The position numbers and the translations under genes were made by a program. A stretch of 49,020 nt of DNA, taken from the NCBI RefSeq assembly GCF_001591685.1, contig NZ_BCVJ01000008.1:1-49020 (forward strand), read 5' to 3'. The DNA is from Ligilactobacillus murinus DSM 20452 = NBRC 14221. GTDB lineage: Bacteria > Bacillota > Bacilli > Lactobacillales > Lactobacillaceae. Numbering within the stretch: position 1 is the stretch's first letter; each line of letters begins with the position of its first letter. The notes under the pieces were generated by a model, which was given only the letters and a program-made list of their open reading frames with translations, was not told the origin of the DNA and did no database searches. Below, piece after piece: positions 33,654 to 43,666 of the stretch.

Positions 33654-34652
33654 ATGCCGTTAATTTCATTTATAATCCCAGCATATAATTCAGAGAAAAC
33701 TTTAAAACGAGCAGTAGAGAGCGTTACAAATTCAATTATCGATCAAACATATGAAGTATTGATCATTGACGATGGTTCAAAAGATAATACTTTGATCTTA
33801 GCTAACCAACTTGCTTTACAGAATCAACGAATACGTGTTTTGACCGCTGGAAAAGGTGTTGGTCACGCACGTAACACAGGTATCAAACATGCTCGTGGAC
33901 AAATGATCGCATTTTTAGATGCTGATGATCACTATCTCAGATCCGCTCTTCCTAAGGCTTTGAGCCAAGCCAAAAAGAACCCGGCCGATCTACAGATTTT
34001 TAGCTTTGAACACGGAAAACACACTGTCGATCTCACTTTGCCATCATCCAACAGTTTAGACGTTCGGTGTCGAATGCTTGAAAAACCTACTAACTATATG
34101 ACAGTTTGGGGGAAATTCTTTAAGCGTTCCTTGTTGATCGATAATGATATCTACTTCAATGAAGAGCTTACTATGTCTGAAGACAGTGAATTTCTGATTC
34201 GTTATACTGCTGCTTGTGAGTCGATCACAACTTCTGCACTGGTTTTATATCACTACACGATCGATACACCATCCGCAACTAGAAGTTTTGATACAAAAAA
34301 AATCCAAGCTTATCTAAATGCGCTAAATATTGCTGAAGAATTCATTGACTCACAACCTCAAGTAATTAAACAAAGTTTTTTAAGCTATACTTTGATCCAA
34401 GTTAATATTATCGCAGTACGCTTAATATATACTCTAGGTAACCCTGCCTCTAATAAACAAAAAAGAGCAGAATTAGATAAGGTCATTACTGCTCCAGTAG
34501 TTAAAAAAGCACTTGAACAGGTCACACTAAAACAATGTCTGACACCTCATCTACTTCCCGGGTTATTCCTAAAATTACATCTATCTTCTTTAGCGATCTT
34601 GCTATTTAAACTTAGAAGCAAACAAAATGAACAAAAGGAAAATAACTCATGA
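33654..34652 (+). CDS. GT2 glycosyltransferase
   Basis: A 332-residue GT-A enzyme: LISFIIPAYNSEKTLKRAVES, IIDDGSKDNT, GHARNTGIKHARGQMIAFLDADD with the DxD metal site and SEDSEFLIRY. The reading frame is open back to 33603, but those bases form the terminator hairpin; the ATG at 33654 follows AAGGA at 10 bases and gives the normal N-terminus. It overlaps the next gene by four bases (ATGA). Confidence 0.9.
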   Translation: MPLISFIIPAYNSEKTLKRAVESVTNSIIDQTYEVLIIDDGSKDNTLILANQLALQNQRIRVLTAGKGVGHARNTGIKHARGQMIAFLDADDHYLRSALPKALSQAKKNPADLQIFSFEHGKHTVDLTLPSSNSLDVRCRMLEKPTNYMTVWGKFFKRSLLIDNDIYFNEELTMSEDSEFLIRYTAACESITTSALVLYHYTIDTPSATRSFDTKKIQAYLNALNIAEEFIDSQPQVIKQSFLSYTLIQVNIIAVRLIYTLGNPASNKQKRAELDKVITAPVVKKALEQVTLKQCLTPHLLPGLFLKLHLSSLAILLFKLRSKQNEQKENNS

Positions 34653-35686
34653 AATTAAAATTTTTATGCATGGAACTCTCTGGCACTGGTGGTACCGAAA
34701 CGGTTTTAGTTAAAGTATTAAATCAACTTTGTGAACATCACAAGATTGAACTCATCTTAACTAATGCCCCACCTCAACAAAACTTTTTAACTAAACTTGA
34801 TTCTAGAATACAGATCAGTATTTGTTCAGGCAAAATAAACAAACCACTTACAATCACTAAAAAGTTTTTACTGGCTTCAGCGGATACTTGCTTCATCTCA
34901 CTTAGCCCTAAGATGATAAAATTAGGCGCTAAAATAAGAAGTATCTTCAAGCGTAAGTATAAAATAATATCTTGGATCCATTTTTCACTTGATGATCAAG
35001 ATATGTTCAATGCTAAAACTACTGTTCCACTAGCTGATGGACATCTGGCTATCAGTTCTACAATTAAAGAACAATTATTGAGCTATGGCGTACCCGACGA
35101 AAAAATAAGTCTAATTTTCAATCCAATTGATCCTATAGCAACATCTATTCCTACATCAAATTCGCCTCTACCAAAATTCTTTTATGCTGGTCGAGTTATT
35201 TTTGAAGGACAAAAAAATCTAAAAGAAATGATTTATGCTATCTCTAAGACTGAGAGTGCAACCCTAGATGTCTTTGGTACTGGAGAAGATGTCAAGCGTT
35301 GTCAAGAGTATGCTCGAGAACTGAATGTTGATCAACGGATAATTTGGCATGGATATACCCCTGAGCTTTGGCATGAGATAAAAGAAAAGCCAACAGCTCT
35401 ACTCATGACATCAACCTATGAAGGACTACCAATGATAATGTTGGAAGCTATTGCCCATGGTATACCGGTAATATGTAGTGAGTTTAATGGCTATCATGAT
35501 GTATTGAAAACTGGTATCAATGGCTTTAGCTATCCGCTACACGATGTCTCTAAATTAGTTGAACAAATGGAACACTTAGAACATACTCAATTGACTGAAC
35601 AAGCCATCAAGCAGAGTATCCAAGCATTTTATCCCAAAAAATATTTTGATAACTTTGAAGCTACTTTAAAAAACTTTGTAAATTAA
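34649..35686 (+). CDS. GT4 glycosyltransferase
   Basis: A 345-residue GT-B enzyme. LCMELSGTGGTETVLVKVLNQL at the start, SWIHFSLDD, KISLIFNPIDP, FFYAGRVIFEGQKNLKEMI, LDVFGTGED, IIWHGYTPELW and the EX7E motif in YEGLPMIMLEAI. The ATG overlaps the stop of the GT2 gene (ATGA), so the two are translationally coupled. It is the last gene of cluster 2. Confidence 0.9.
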   Translation: MKLKFLCMELSGTGGTETVLVKVLNQLCEHHKIELILTNAPPQQNFLTKLDSRIQISICSGKINKPLTITKKFLLASADTCFISLSPKMIKLGAKIRSIFKRKYKIISWIHFSLDDQDMFNAKTTVPLADGHLAISSTIKEQLLSYGVPDEKISLIFNPIDPIATSIPTSNSPLPKFFYAGRVIFEGQKNLKEMIYAISKTESATLDVFGTGEDVKRCQEYARELNVDQRIIWHGYTPELWHEIKEKPTALLMTSTYEGLPMIMLEAIAHGIPVICSEFNGYHDVLKTGINGFSYPLHDVSKLVEQMEHLEHTQLTEQAIKQSIQAFYPKKYFDNFEATLKNFVN

Positions 35687-35687
35687 A

Positions 35688-35733
35688 AAAATGGCGTTTC
35701 ACTCGCAGCATCACCGAGTGAAACGCCATTTTT
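35688..35733. terminator. Bidirectional terminator between clusters 2 and 3
   Basis: AAAATGGCGTTTCACTCG (35688-35705) and its complement (35715-35732) make an 18-pair stem with A and T runs on both sides. It serves converging transcripts; the minus-strand polymerase gene ends inside its tail. Confidence 0.93.
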
Positions 35734-36910
35734 AATTTAGTTTATCTTCTACATTTAAATTTGCCATCAAAGCTAAGAAAACAAAATTATATGAAATATC
35801 CCAAAGATGTTGATCGATTCCAGAAGTCAAAACTACTAAAATCAAACAAATTATCCAATAATTCAGATTTAATTTCTTAAATTTGGCAAACAATAGACAA
35901 ATCAGTAATAGCATGAGTACAAAAACGATCAATCCATGCATCATCAGTGTTCTTACAAAAGATGAATCTATATAGAAATAATCATGCACTTTAAAACCTC
36001 CACCAAAGCCATTTTGGTAGATAAATTGGCCTAAAAGAGGTACGTTATAATTTTCAAAAGCGACTTTTTCAAAAAATAATCTTCCTGATAAAAAACCATT
36101 GATTTTTTCTAGTAAACCTATTCTAGGTGTATAAAGATAACCTAGTAAGATGATACAAAACGCATAAGCTGTGCTCAATAACGACAATACATAAACATTC
36201 ACATGCTTGAATAATGCATCGAAACGTCCATAAAGAACGATGCTAACGATCAATACACACATCAGCATTAGATCGATCCGCGTATCTGTGACAATATAAG
36301 TTAAAAGAGTTAGTGCAATATACGATACATACTCCGCTATTGAAAACTTAAAGCGTTTCAAGGCTGCATATGCGATCATCATAAAGAACACCCTTGATGC
36401 CAGATCAGTCGGATAAACAGCCCCTAAGGCATATCTAACAGCGGGAGAATCCCCTCTAGTAATAATGACATTTTTTACGCTTCCCACCGTTGAGAAGAAG
36501 AATGCTAGAGCGATAACAAATAAATTGACCCATAAGAACACCTTTAATATTCGATCAATATTGATATTTTTAGCACCTACAATAAAGAACATCAGATAAA
36601 ATATTTGGAATTCATTTGCACTAGTACCTACTGCGAATAAAATGATCTCTAGTAGGATAAAAATTATATATTCCTTCCAATCATAATTATCTAAAAACGT
36701 TACTTTAAATAGAACAAGTGCTGCCGGTAAAGCTGAAAGATAAAATAACCCTCGCTCCGTGATCAAAAAATTGACCAGCATTGTACCTTTTAAAGACATT
36801 GCTAAAATATAAATTGCTAAGGCCGTTAAATATGACCAGTTACTTAACCCAGGAAATTTTGTTGTTAACTTTTGCTGGATCTTTGCGCGATAATTAACTA
36901 TATTTTCCAT
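35732..36910 (-). CDS. Polysaccharide polymerase-like membrane protein (Wzy-like), copy A
   Basis: A 392-residue protein with about ten membrane segments. It has no sharp family motif, but the size, topology and context fit an O-antigen/EPS polymerase. It shares clear blocks with the protein at 41958: a PTDLASRVFF/PSDLAAHVFY stretch, TDTRIDLMLM/TNSRLDALLM, SGRLFFEKVAFE/SRRLFFGKMAFE, GQFIYQNG/GQYIYQNG and DISYN/HISYN. It ends the operon of two Gtf3-like genes, 2 bases after the second of them. Confidence 0.75.
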   Translation of the reverse strand: MENIVNYRAKIQQKLTTKFPGLSNWSYLTALAIYILAMSLKGTMLVNFLITERGLFYLSALPAALVLFKVTFLDNYDWKEYIIFILLEIILFAVGTSANEFQIFYLMFFIVGAKNINIDRILKVFLWVNLFVIALAFFFSTVGSVKNVIITRGDSPAVRYALGAVYPTDLASRVFFMMIAYAALKRFKFSIAEYVSYIALTLLTYIVTDTRIDLMLMCVLIVSIVLYGRFDALFKHVNVYVLSLLSTAYAFCIILLGYLYTPRIGLLEKINGFLSGRLFFEKVAFENYNVPLLGQFIYQNGFGGGFKVHDYFYIDSSFVRTLMMHGLIVFVLMLLLICLLFAKFKKLNLNYWIICLILVVLTSGIDQHLWDISYNFVFLALMANLNVEDKLN

Positions 36911-36912
36911 TT

Positions 36913-37953
36913 TTAATCCTTTACTTTTTCTAACTTTGTCATTGCTGTTTTAATAAATTCACCAGTACGGATCTTTTGTGCTACCGCTAAAGCATTCTTC
37001 TTCATCACTGAATATTCTTCACGTGGCATATTTTCAAGCCGCTCATCAATTTCAGTCAAGCTATCAACTGCAAAACCAACATTATTATCGATCACAAAAT
37101 CAGCTAATGCCGCTTTTTTCCACACTATGATCGGCAAGCCACTGCTTAAATAAAGCGATGCCTTATGAGGGTTATTGTACTTAGTATACTCACCAAAGGT
37201 TCCATCACATTTAACTATACTATTACCATCCCAAACCAAGCCAAAATTTTGCTTTAAGTGCTCTGGCAATTCCTCAGGTGAATAAACACCCTGGTAATTT
37301 ATATTTTCCGCATATTTCTCAGCTGGTGAAGGTCCGAAAAGTTCTAATTTGAAAGCTAGCTTTTCAAACTCCTTACTGGTCAAAAATTTTGACTTAGCTA
37401 AATTTCCAGCAAAAACCAATGAGCGATCATAATCATATTCTTCACGTAATTCAGTTGGATTATGGTAATCAAATATACCTAGGTCTATACATGGTGTCGT
37501 TACACCTTGTTCATCTAACCAAGCATGCATTTTTCGATTATGGTCAATGATCCCATCAACACTGTTGAACACTTCGATCTCATTTTGGGAAAAATTCTGG
37601 TCATCCTTAAAAAGTCTTAACGTTTCAACATCATGGATCACTAAATACAACTTAGCATCAGTATAACTTCTGATTGCTTTAATGATATTATTCGTCAAGT
37701 ACGTTGAATAGATCGGGTACTGTAAAACTATCACTTCTGCTTTTAATTTCTTAAATACACGCGGTATCTTAAATTTAACATCATATACTTTGCGTAATTT
37801 TGCTCCAAAGCTCCGATCTTCAGGATCTAACTTAAGGTTAAGTGGCAGTGGTAAAAAGCCTTCATCTTTCAAAAAATATAGCACATCTTCCTTAGCCTTA
37901 GGACCAGCATTATTCTTATTTGGGTCTCCGATCGTTAAAACATATTTATTCAT
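36913..37953 (-). CDS. Gtf3-like glycosyltransferase (galactofuranosyl/glucosyl), copy A
   Basis: A 346-residue enzyme of the Gtf3/WbbI-like group. YVLTIGDPNKNNAGPKAKEDV, VIHDVETLR, VFAGNLAKSKFL, YQGVYSPEELPEHL, FGLVWDG and YNNPHKASLYLSSGLPIIVWK are its blocks. Members are annotated as beta-1,6-galactofuranosyl- or glucosyl-transferases; the mutase gene at 40538 in the same cluster favours galactofuranose. It overlaps its paralogue upstream by 8 bases. Confidence 0.85.
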   Translation of the reverse strand: MNKYVLTIGDPNKNNAGPKAKEDVLYFLKDEGFLPLPLNLKLDPEDRSFGAKLRKVYDVKFKIPRVFKKLKAEVIVLQYPIYSTYLTNNIIKAIRSYTDAKLYLVIHDVETLRLFKDDQNFSQNEIEVFNSVDGIIDHNRKMHAWLDEQGVTTPCIDLGIFDYHNPTELREEYDYDRSLVFAGNLAKSKFLTSKEFEKLAFKLELFGPSPAEKYAENINYQGVYSPEELPEHLKQNFGLVWDGNSIVKCDGTFGEYTKYNNPHKASLYLSSGLPIIVWKKAALADFVIDNNVGFAVDSLTEIDERLENMPREEYSVMKKNALAVAQKIRTGEFIKTAMTKLEKVKD

Positions 37954-38974
37954 CTTTTTTCCCTTCGTCTAACATTTTGATCAATGAATTTATTGCTGTT
38001 TGCATGAATACACCTCGACGCATCATATCAGCAACTTGAACTGTGTTTTTGTATAATTTTTCATATTGCTCTGATGTCAAATCGTCTAAGACATCGTCTA
38101 GTTCGTTCAAACTTGAAATAGTCAAGCCACAGCCATAATGTTCAATAACTTTAGCAATAGCTGCCTCTTTCCAAACAATAACGGGAACACCTGAACTTAA
38201 ATATAACGACGTCTTATGCGGCGTATTATACCGTAAATATTTTCCAAAGTTACCCGAACAAGTTGTTAATTCATCCCCATCCCAGATCAAGCCAAAATTC
38301 GCCTTTAACTTGCTCGGTAATTCTTCAGGACTAAAGACACCACCATATTCTATATTACCTGGAAAATTCACGGGTGTCGTTTTACGCCCAAAAACTAGCA
38401 ACTTATGTTTCAAATCATATTTAGTTAGAAATGTCGATTTATCTAAATTTCCAGCAAAACAGATACTCCCGGTGTATGGTAGCATCGGATTTATCGGATT
38501 AGGATTATCATAATCCCAAACATTTAAATTAGTGATCAAACCATTGATCCCATGCTCATGCAACCAATCTGTCATCACACCGTTTAAAGAGACTAAACCA
38601 TCAGCCATTCCCAATAATTTCAATTCGGTCTCATTTTCACGGCTATGACCATCCCCAGCATTAGCACGTAATGCCTCGATATCATGAACGATCAAGATCA
38701 GTTTCGCACCCGAAAGATATTTGATGCAACCTAACATCATTTTCTGTAGAAATGTTTTCCCTGAAGGAAATTGAACGATAACATTTCCGCTTCTAATTTT
38801 TAAGAAGATAAAAGGAAGTACACAAAAAACGTACAAAACTTTTGCGATCTTTCCAGTTGGAGTATCTATAACTTGATAATTTTCTTGTCTAAAAAAATTA
38901 TTAGTATCTTCTTTGGCTTTGATACCACCCGTGGCACGTGCACTATCATGCCATAACAATACATAATTTTTCAT
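37946..38974 (-). CDS. Gtf3-like glycosyltransferase (galactofuranosyl/glucosyl), copy B
   Basis: A 342-residue paralogue of the gene downstream. Shared blocks are VIVQFPSGKTFLQ (against VIVLQYPIYSTYL), VHDIEALR, CFAGNLDKSTFLTK, GGVFSPEELPSKL, FGLIWDG and YNTPHKTSLYLSSGVPVIVWK. Two tandem copies suggest two successive linkages with similar sugars. It is first in its operon; a perfect TATAAT on the minus strand (39017-39012) without a good -35 lies upstream. Confidence 0.85.
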   Translation of the reverse strand: MKNYVLLWHDSARATGGIKAKEDTNNFFRQENYQVIDTPTGKIAKVLYVFCVLPFIFLKIRSGNVIVQFPSGKTFLQKMMLGCIKYLSGAKLILIVHDIEALRANAGDGHSRENETELKLLGMADGLVSLNGVMTDWLHEHGINGLITNLNVWDYDNPNPINPMLPYTGSICFAGNLDKSTFLTKYDLKHKLLVFGRKTTPVNFPGNIEYGGVFSPEELPSKLKANFGLIWDGDELTTCSGNFGKYLRYNTPHKTSLYLSSGVPVIVWKEAAIAKVIEHYGCGLTISSLNELDDVLDDLTSEQYEKLYKNTVQVADMMRRGVFMQTAINSLIKMLDEGKKDE

Positions 38975-39060
38975 TTTTAAAGCCCCTTTACTCTAGCTTC
39001 AATACTTCGTAATTATACTATACTTACCACTTAAAATGTAGCATCCGTGATCTTATAAAA

Positions 39061-39104
39061 AAACATGGTAAGCAATTGGTGTTTTACCGCAGCTTACCAT
39101 GTTT
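39061..39104 (-). terminator. Terminator after the flippase gene
   Basis: AAACATGGTAAGC (39061-39073) pairs with GCTTACCATGTTT (39092-39104), immediately after the flippase stop. The A/T runs at both ends allow termination on the minus strand and perhaps both. Confidence 0.85.
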
Positions 39105-40535
39105 TTAATTACCTTTTACTTTACTCTTTATCATAGTCGTAATTTGATTAAGCGATGTAGGTCGTAACACGATGATCATAACAATATAGATCAAGATCCC
39201 AATAATAACTTCTATTGCCAATGTCAAAATACTTGTCTTTAGGTAATTATCTAACATAAATACAGGAACAAACATTACTATACCTGCAATTAGATACTTA
39301 GGGATATTGATAAACATCTGCTTCAGATCCACGAGATCACGAATATACCAAATTTGATATGCAGTAACTACAAATTCAGAAATAACAGTCGCATACATGG
39401 CACCTTCTAAGCCCCATAAATAGATAAATGGTAAGTTGGCGATCATATTTACGACTGCACCTAAAACAACTGAGGTCGTAAATGCTTTGACCTTATTAGT
39501 CGGCAATAAGTACTGGGCACCAACAGTATTGCTCCAGGCAATAAATAAAATAACAGCAGCCTCGATCAACATTGCCTTACCCACAGGGCCAAAACCGTGA
39601 CCATAGAAATAAGGTCCCAAATGCAATGATACTGCAGCTAGTCCAAAGGTCATCGCAACTGATAATAAGGATATGAAGTCAAAAGATGTATACAACATCT
39701 TATTTACTTCTTTATGTTTTCCCTTAGCAAAAGCTGAAGCCATATGTGGCAACATTACCGTTCCTAGTGAGGTCGCCAAAGTTAAAACCATTTTAACGAT
39801 CTGATCGGCATTAAAATAAAATCCTGCATACTCAGCACCGACCATTGCACCTAACATTGTCTTATTCAGTTGCAGATAAACTGATGTCGCAACTTGCGGA
39901 ATAAATAACGACACTGTTGGGTTAAAATGCTTTAGTGGATGTAGCTCTTTAAATTTGACTGGAACCAAGATCTTTTTTAGATATGGCCATAAGATCAAAT
40001 TTCCAAAGAAGGTCGATGCACCAATAATAAAGATATACAAAGCTACATCGTTTGCATCACGTACAAGCGTAAAGATCATGATCATCGATGCTAATTTAAC
40101 GATCGTGTTTCTGATGACTGTTCGCTTAAAATCTTCGATCCCCATAAAGAGCCACGAAATATCGAATGCGACTGCAAGCACATTGATCGACTGGATCCAT
40201 AAATACCAGGTGTATTCTGTATAGATCTGTAAAAAGATCACAAATGCTAAATATGCCACTAAAGTCGTCAAAGTTTTTAGGATCTGGATCTCCCAAAAAG
40301 TTTCTGACATTTTTTGTCGATCTTCTCTCACATATGCGATTTCACGATTTCCGTAATAGCCGACACCTAAAGCAGCAAACATAACAAAGTACTGAATGAT
40401 CGAGTTAGTATAAGCATTATCGCCGACCCCTGACGCATGTAAGACCCGACTGATATAGGGACTTGTGAGCAGCGGTACGATGATCGCTAACACTTGATAG
40501 CCCGCATTATACAAATAGTTGCGGAGAACTTTCAT
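39105..40535 (-). CDS. wzx: Oligosaccharide flippase (Wzx-like, PST/MOP family)
   Basis: A 476-residue protein with 12 to 14 membrane segments. NYLYNAGYQVLAIIVPLLTSPYISRVL at the N-terminus, YYGNREIAYVR and LFIPQVATSVYLQLNKTMLG are standard Wzx blocks. It turns lipid-linked repeat units across the cytoplasmic membrane. It is the only flippase in the window and may serve all clusters. It starts 2 bases after the glf stop, so the two are an operon. Confidence 0.92.
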   Translation of the reverse strand: MKVLRNYLYNAGYQVLAIIVPLLTSPYISRVLHASGVGDNAYTNSIIQYFVMFAALGVGYYGNREIAYVREDRQKMSETFWEIQILKTLTTLVAYLAFVIFLQIYTEYTWYLWIQSINVLAVAFDISWLFMGIEDFKRTVIRNTIVKLASMIMIFTLVRDANDVALYIFIIGASTFFGNLILWPYLKKILVPVKFKELHPLKHFNPTVSLFIPQVATSVYLQLNKTMLGAMVGAEYAGFYFNADQIVKMVLTLATSLGTVMLPHMASAFAKGKHKEVNKMLYTSFDFISLLSVAMTFGLAAVSLHLGPYFYGHGFGPVGKAMLIEAAVILFIAWSNTVGAQYLLPTNKVKAFTTSVVLGAVVNMIANLPFIYLWGLEGAMYATVISEFVVTAYQIWYIRDLVDLKQMFINIPKYLIAGIVMFVPVFMLDNYLKTSILTLAIEVIIGILIYIVMIIVLRPTSLNQITTMIKSKVKGN

Positions 40536-40537
40536 TT

Positions 40538-41653
40538 TTAATCACCAAATTCTTGCTTAACTGTGGTCAAAGCAGCCGAGATCACTTGATCCATGTTGTA
40601 ATAACGATATTGCCCTAAACGTCCACCAAAGATCACATTTTGTGCTTCTTGTTTAGCTAGATCTTGGTATTTAGTATAAAGCGCATTGTTCTTCTTATCA
40701 TTGACTGGATAATATGGTTCGTCGCCCCGTTTCCAATCAGCAGGGTATTCTCGGGTTATAACGGTCTTATTCTTATCACCTTTACCAAATTCAAAGTGCT
40801 TATGCTCAATAATCCGTGTATATGGTGTCTTAGCATCGGTGTAGTTAACGACCGCATTACCTTGATAGTTATCAACGTCTAAGGTTTCAGTCTCAAACCG
40901 TAAACTCCGATATTCTAATTCACCTAGTTTATAATCAAAGAATTGATCGATCATCCCAGTGAATAAGACTTTATCGTAATCACTCAAGTATTGGTCTTTA
41001 TTATCAAAGAAATCAGTATTGGTTTTGACGGTGATGTTGTCGTGATCTAACATCTTTTCCACAATCTGTGTGTAGCCACCAACTGGGATCCCTTGATAAT
41101 CATCGTTGAAATAGTTGTTATCGTAAGTCAAACGTACCGGTAAACGGCGAATGATAAAGGCTGGCAATTCAGTTGCCTTACGCCCCCATTGCTTTTCAGT
41201 ATAACCCTTGATCAATTTTTCATAGATATCGGTACCGATCAACGAAATAGCTTGTTCTTCCAAGTTTTCGGGTGTCTTACCGTTCAAAACAGCACGTTGT
41301 TCATCGATCTTTGCTTGCGCTTCTTTAGGTGTGACTACTCCCCAAAGCTTATTGAAAGTATTCATGTTGAAAGGCAAGTTATAGATCTCGCCGTTATAAT
41401 TTGCCACTGGGGTATTCGTATACCGGTTAAATTCAGCAAATTGGTTCACGTAATCCCAAACTTTTTTGTTTGAAGTGTGGAAAATATGTGCGCCATATTG
41501 ATGCACTTGGATCCCATTGACTTCTTTCGTATAAATATTTCCCGCTAAGTGGTCACGCTTTTCGATCACTGTAACTTCATGGCCACGCTTAGCCGCTTCA
41601 TTGGCAAAAACTGCACCAAAAAGTCCTGCACCAACAATTAAGTATTTAGACAT
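40538..41653 (-). CDS. glf: UDP-galactopyranose mutase
   Basis: A 371-residue FAD enzyme turning UDP-galactopyranose into UDP-galactofuranose. The dinucleotide motif YLIVGAGLFGAVFA (residues 3-16), HQYGAHIFHTS, LPFNMNTF, YTEKQWGR, RLPVRLTYDNNYF and FGGRLGQYRYYNMDQ are all conserved. The frame is open to 41713, but the ATG at 41653 is 10 bases after GGAGG and gives the normal N-terminus. It supports galactofuranose in the glycan made by the neighbouring transferases. Confidence 0.96.
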   Translation of the reverse strand: MSKYLIVGAGLFGAVFANEAAKRGHEVTVIEKRDHLAGNIYTKEVNGIQVHQYGAHIFHTSNKKVWDYVNQFAEFNRYTNTPVANYNGEIYNLPFNMNTFNKLWGVVTPKEAQAKIDEQRAVLNGKTPENLEEQAISLIGTDIYEKLIKGYTEKQWGRKATELPAFIIRRLPVRLTYDNNYFNDDYQGIPVGGYTQIVEKMLDHDNITVKTNTDFFDNKDQYLSDYDKVLFTGMIDQFFDYKLGELEYRSLRFETETLDVDNYQGNAVVNYTDAKTPYTRIIEHKHFEFGKGDKNKTVITREYPADWKRGDEPYYPVNDKKNNALYTKYQDLAKQEAQNVIFGGRLGQYRYYNMDQVISAALTTVKQEFGD

Positions 41654-41807
41654 AATATGTATTCCTCCAAAGATATTCAATTTATCTGATTTAAAATTCT
41701 CACCACAGCACAAAACTATAGCCTATAAATATCATTTGGGCCTTGGTCATAATGTATATAGCTATTAATATTCGTATAATATTACAAATAGTTAATAACT
41801 CCCCTTC

Positions 41808-41826
41808 GATCCATTAGGCATGGATC
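41808..41826. repeat. Perfect small inverted repeat
   Basis: GATCCAT (41808-41814) and ATGGATC (41820-41826) with a 5-base loop. The 304 bases from 41654 to 41957 hold no gene: the glf leader with its GGAGG, AT-rich sequence without a clear promoter, this hairpin and the terminator at 41866-41887. Confidence 0.6.
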
Positions 41827-41865
41827 TCTAGTTTATGACTATTGTTATGAGATCTGCCTATAAGC

Positions 41866-41887
41866 AAAAAAGCCGTCACAATGACGG
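41866..41887 (-). terminator. Terminator of the gtr/polymerase operon
   Basis: On the minus strand CCGTCA-TTG-TGACGG is followed by CTTTTTT. It lies about 70 bases after the polymerase-like gene. Confidence 0.88.
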
Positions 41888-41957
41888 TAGACCCTTTTGA
41901 ATTATACCACAGAATAAAAAACTTATCTCACTTTCTTAAAAAAGTAAAATAAGTTTT

Positions 41958-43112
41958 TTACTCAATTACATTATTTTGGGGTAATACTGCCAATAAAGCT
42001 AATAGGCTCATGTTATAAGAAATGTGCCAAAAATGATGGTTGATCGCCATGCTAAATGAAATCAATAAAACAGCAATAACGAGGCCATAGTATTTGTGAC
42101 TATATGCTCGATAAAGCAAATAGATCAATAGAGCTAACATAGACAGTAAAAAAATGATTCCAAACATCATCAATGCTTGGACATAGGCCGAATCAATAAA
42201 ATAGTAAACAACAAATCCCCGTGGATCACCATTTCCATTTTGGTAGATATACTGTCCAAATAAGTGAAGTGGGTATTTTTCAAAAGCCATCTTTCCAAAA
42301 AATAAGCGTCGGGAAAGCCAAGAATCTATCTGTGCATAAATCGGACTATATGGATCAAAAAAATACGTCAGCAATAAATCTCCTAGTGCGTAAATTACAA
42401 CTATAAGACTAGTTCCTTTTAGACCTAAGAACTTAAATAACTTAAAAATAGAGCGTCTAAAATAGCTCACCAATAACAAAAGTAGCATCAAAAGTGCATC
42501 TAAACGACTATTAGTAATGGCATAGATCAACACTGCAATAATCATCATAAAAAGTAGCTCTTGACGTGAAAAATCAAAATTTCGCACTAAAGCAAATGCT
42601 AACATCAGATAAAACACGTGAGCTGCTAAATCAGATGGTGTAGCTAGTCCAAGCCCCGCTCTGATCACTCCCGCACCTTCACGCCACATGACATTGTTAG
42701 CGACAAGGCCCATAACAGTAGCGATATACACTAATAAGAGCAACGATAAGACGACTAAAATATATTTATTTAACAGTTGCTTATAGTCTATCTTATACGC
42801 CCCAATAATAAATATATACATAAAAAATGGATCTAGCTCATGAGCTTGCTTACAAACAATGAATAAGAACCCTGCTCCAACTAAAATTGCTAGGATCGTA
42901 TTAAATCTATGCCGATCAAATATAATGATCTTACAAAATACTAGCAAAGTTACTAACTGTGAAAGTCGCAATAAAACAACGATCGCCCCTAAGCCAAAAG
43001 CCTTTGATAAGGTCGTACCTGCCATAAAATTAACGATCAGGTACAGGCTAAAACAAAACATATAGAGCTGCGTCCCTAGGTCATCTTTGTATAACGCTAA
43101 TTTTTCAAGCAC
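41958..43112 (-). CDS. Polysaccharide polymerase-like membrane protein (Wzy-like), copy B
   Basis: About 384 residues with ten or more membrane segments, a paralogue of the protein at 35732 (shared blocks are listed there). The large loop with SRRLFFGKMAFEKYPLHLFGQYIYQNG would face outside and may bind the glycan. A GTG at 43112 lies 7 bases after AGGAGG; the TTG at 43115 is an alternative start. Two polymerase-like genes in one locus suggest two polymers, or one polymerase and one ligase-like enzyme. Confidence 0.75.
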   Translation of the reverse strand: MLEKLALYKDDLGTQLYMFCFSLYLIVNFMAGTTLSKAFGLGAIVVLLRLSQLVTLLVFCKIIIFDRHRFNTILAILVGAGFLFIVCKQAHELDPFFMYIFIIGAYKIDYKQLLNKYILVVLSLLLLVYIATVMGLVANNVMWREGAGVIRAGLGLATPSDLAAHVFYLMLAFALVRNFDFSRQELLFMMIIAVLIYAITNSRLDALLMLLLLLVSYFRRSIFKLFKFLGLKGTSLIVVIYALGDLLLTYFFDPYSPIYAQIDSWLSRRLFFGKMAFEKYPLHLFGQYIYQNGNGDPRGFVVYYFIDSAYVQALMMFGIIFLLSMLALLIYLLYRAYSHKYYGLVIAVLLISFSMAINHHFWHISYNMSLLALLAVLPQNNVIE

Positions 43113-43127
43113 CAAACATCCTCCTAC

Positions 43128-43553
43128 CTAACCTTCTTTAAATGCCCAAAATCTCTGCCCCAAATAATTTAGACCAACAAAAAAGACAGCCCCCGCCAGC
43201 ATTGCTATATTATTTTGTATATTAGTATCAAACCCACTAAATATCCAGATTGCAAGAGGTTTAGCGATTCCATAAGCAACTAGATAACATAGCGTGATAT
43301 TTATAGTAAATTTGATCACAGTTGTTAAACTTTTAGATTTGTTTTGAAACGTAAAATGCTTATTCAAAAAATAACTCAAAATACTACCAAAAATATAGTT
43401 TGACGCTGAAGAGACCCAATAACTGAAATGGAAGAAGTTATAGAAGATAAACATGATCCCTGTCCCAAAAATTGTATTGACGATCCCAACTAAAATAAAT
43501 TTTAGCATTGTAGCATCAAATAAATTTCTAAATTTGTTAATGATAATTATCAA
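43128..43553 (-). CDS. GtrA family membrane protein
   Basis: A 141-residue protein with four membrane segments. The GtrA opening FILVGIVNTIFGTGIMFIFYNF, SNYIFGSILSYFLNKHFTF and the C-terminal NYLGQRFWAF are diagnostic. GtrA is thought to flip the lipid-linked sugar made by GtrB. A GtrB-like gene is at 44739 and a GT-C candidate at 45647, making a three-part system. The start is uncertain: a TTG at 43553 sits directly against AAGGA; an ATG starts at residue 16 without a ribosome site. Confidence 0.88.
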   Translation of the reverse strand: MIIIINKFRNLFDATMLKFILVGIVNTIFGTGIMFIFYNFFHFSYWVSSASNYIFGSILSYFLNKHFTFQNKSKSLTTVIKFTINITLCYLVAYGIAKPLAIWIFSGFDTNIQNNIAMLAGAVFFVGLNYLGQRFWAFKEG

Positions 43554-43666
43554 TCCTTAATAAATAGTTTAGCTCACAATTATTTTAGCGTATTGTGAGA
43601 TATTAGTCTATTGCTTCACACCTAATTCTGTAGAACGACATACTACCACATTAACTTGAAATTTCT

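Noticed and set aside
41808..41826. GATCCAT/ATGGATC hairpin as a riboswitch or attachment site
   Set aside because: Only seven pairs with no extended conserved context; recorded simply as an inverted repeat.
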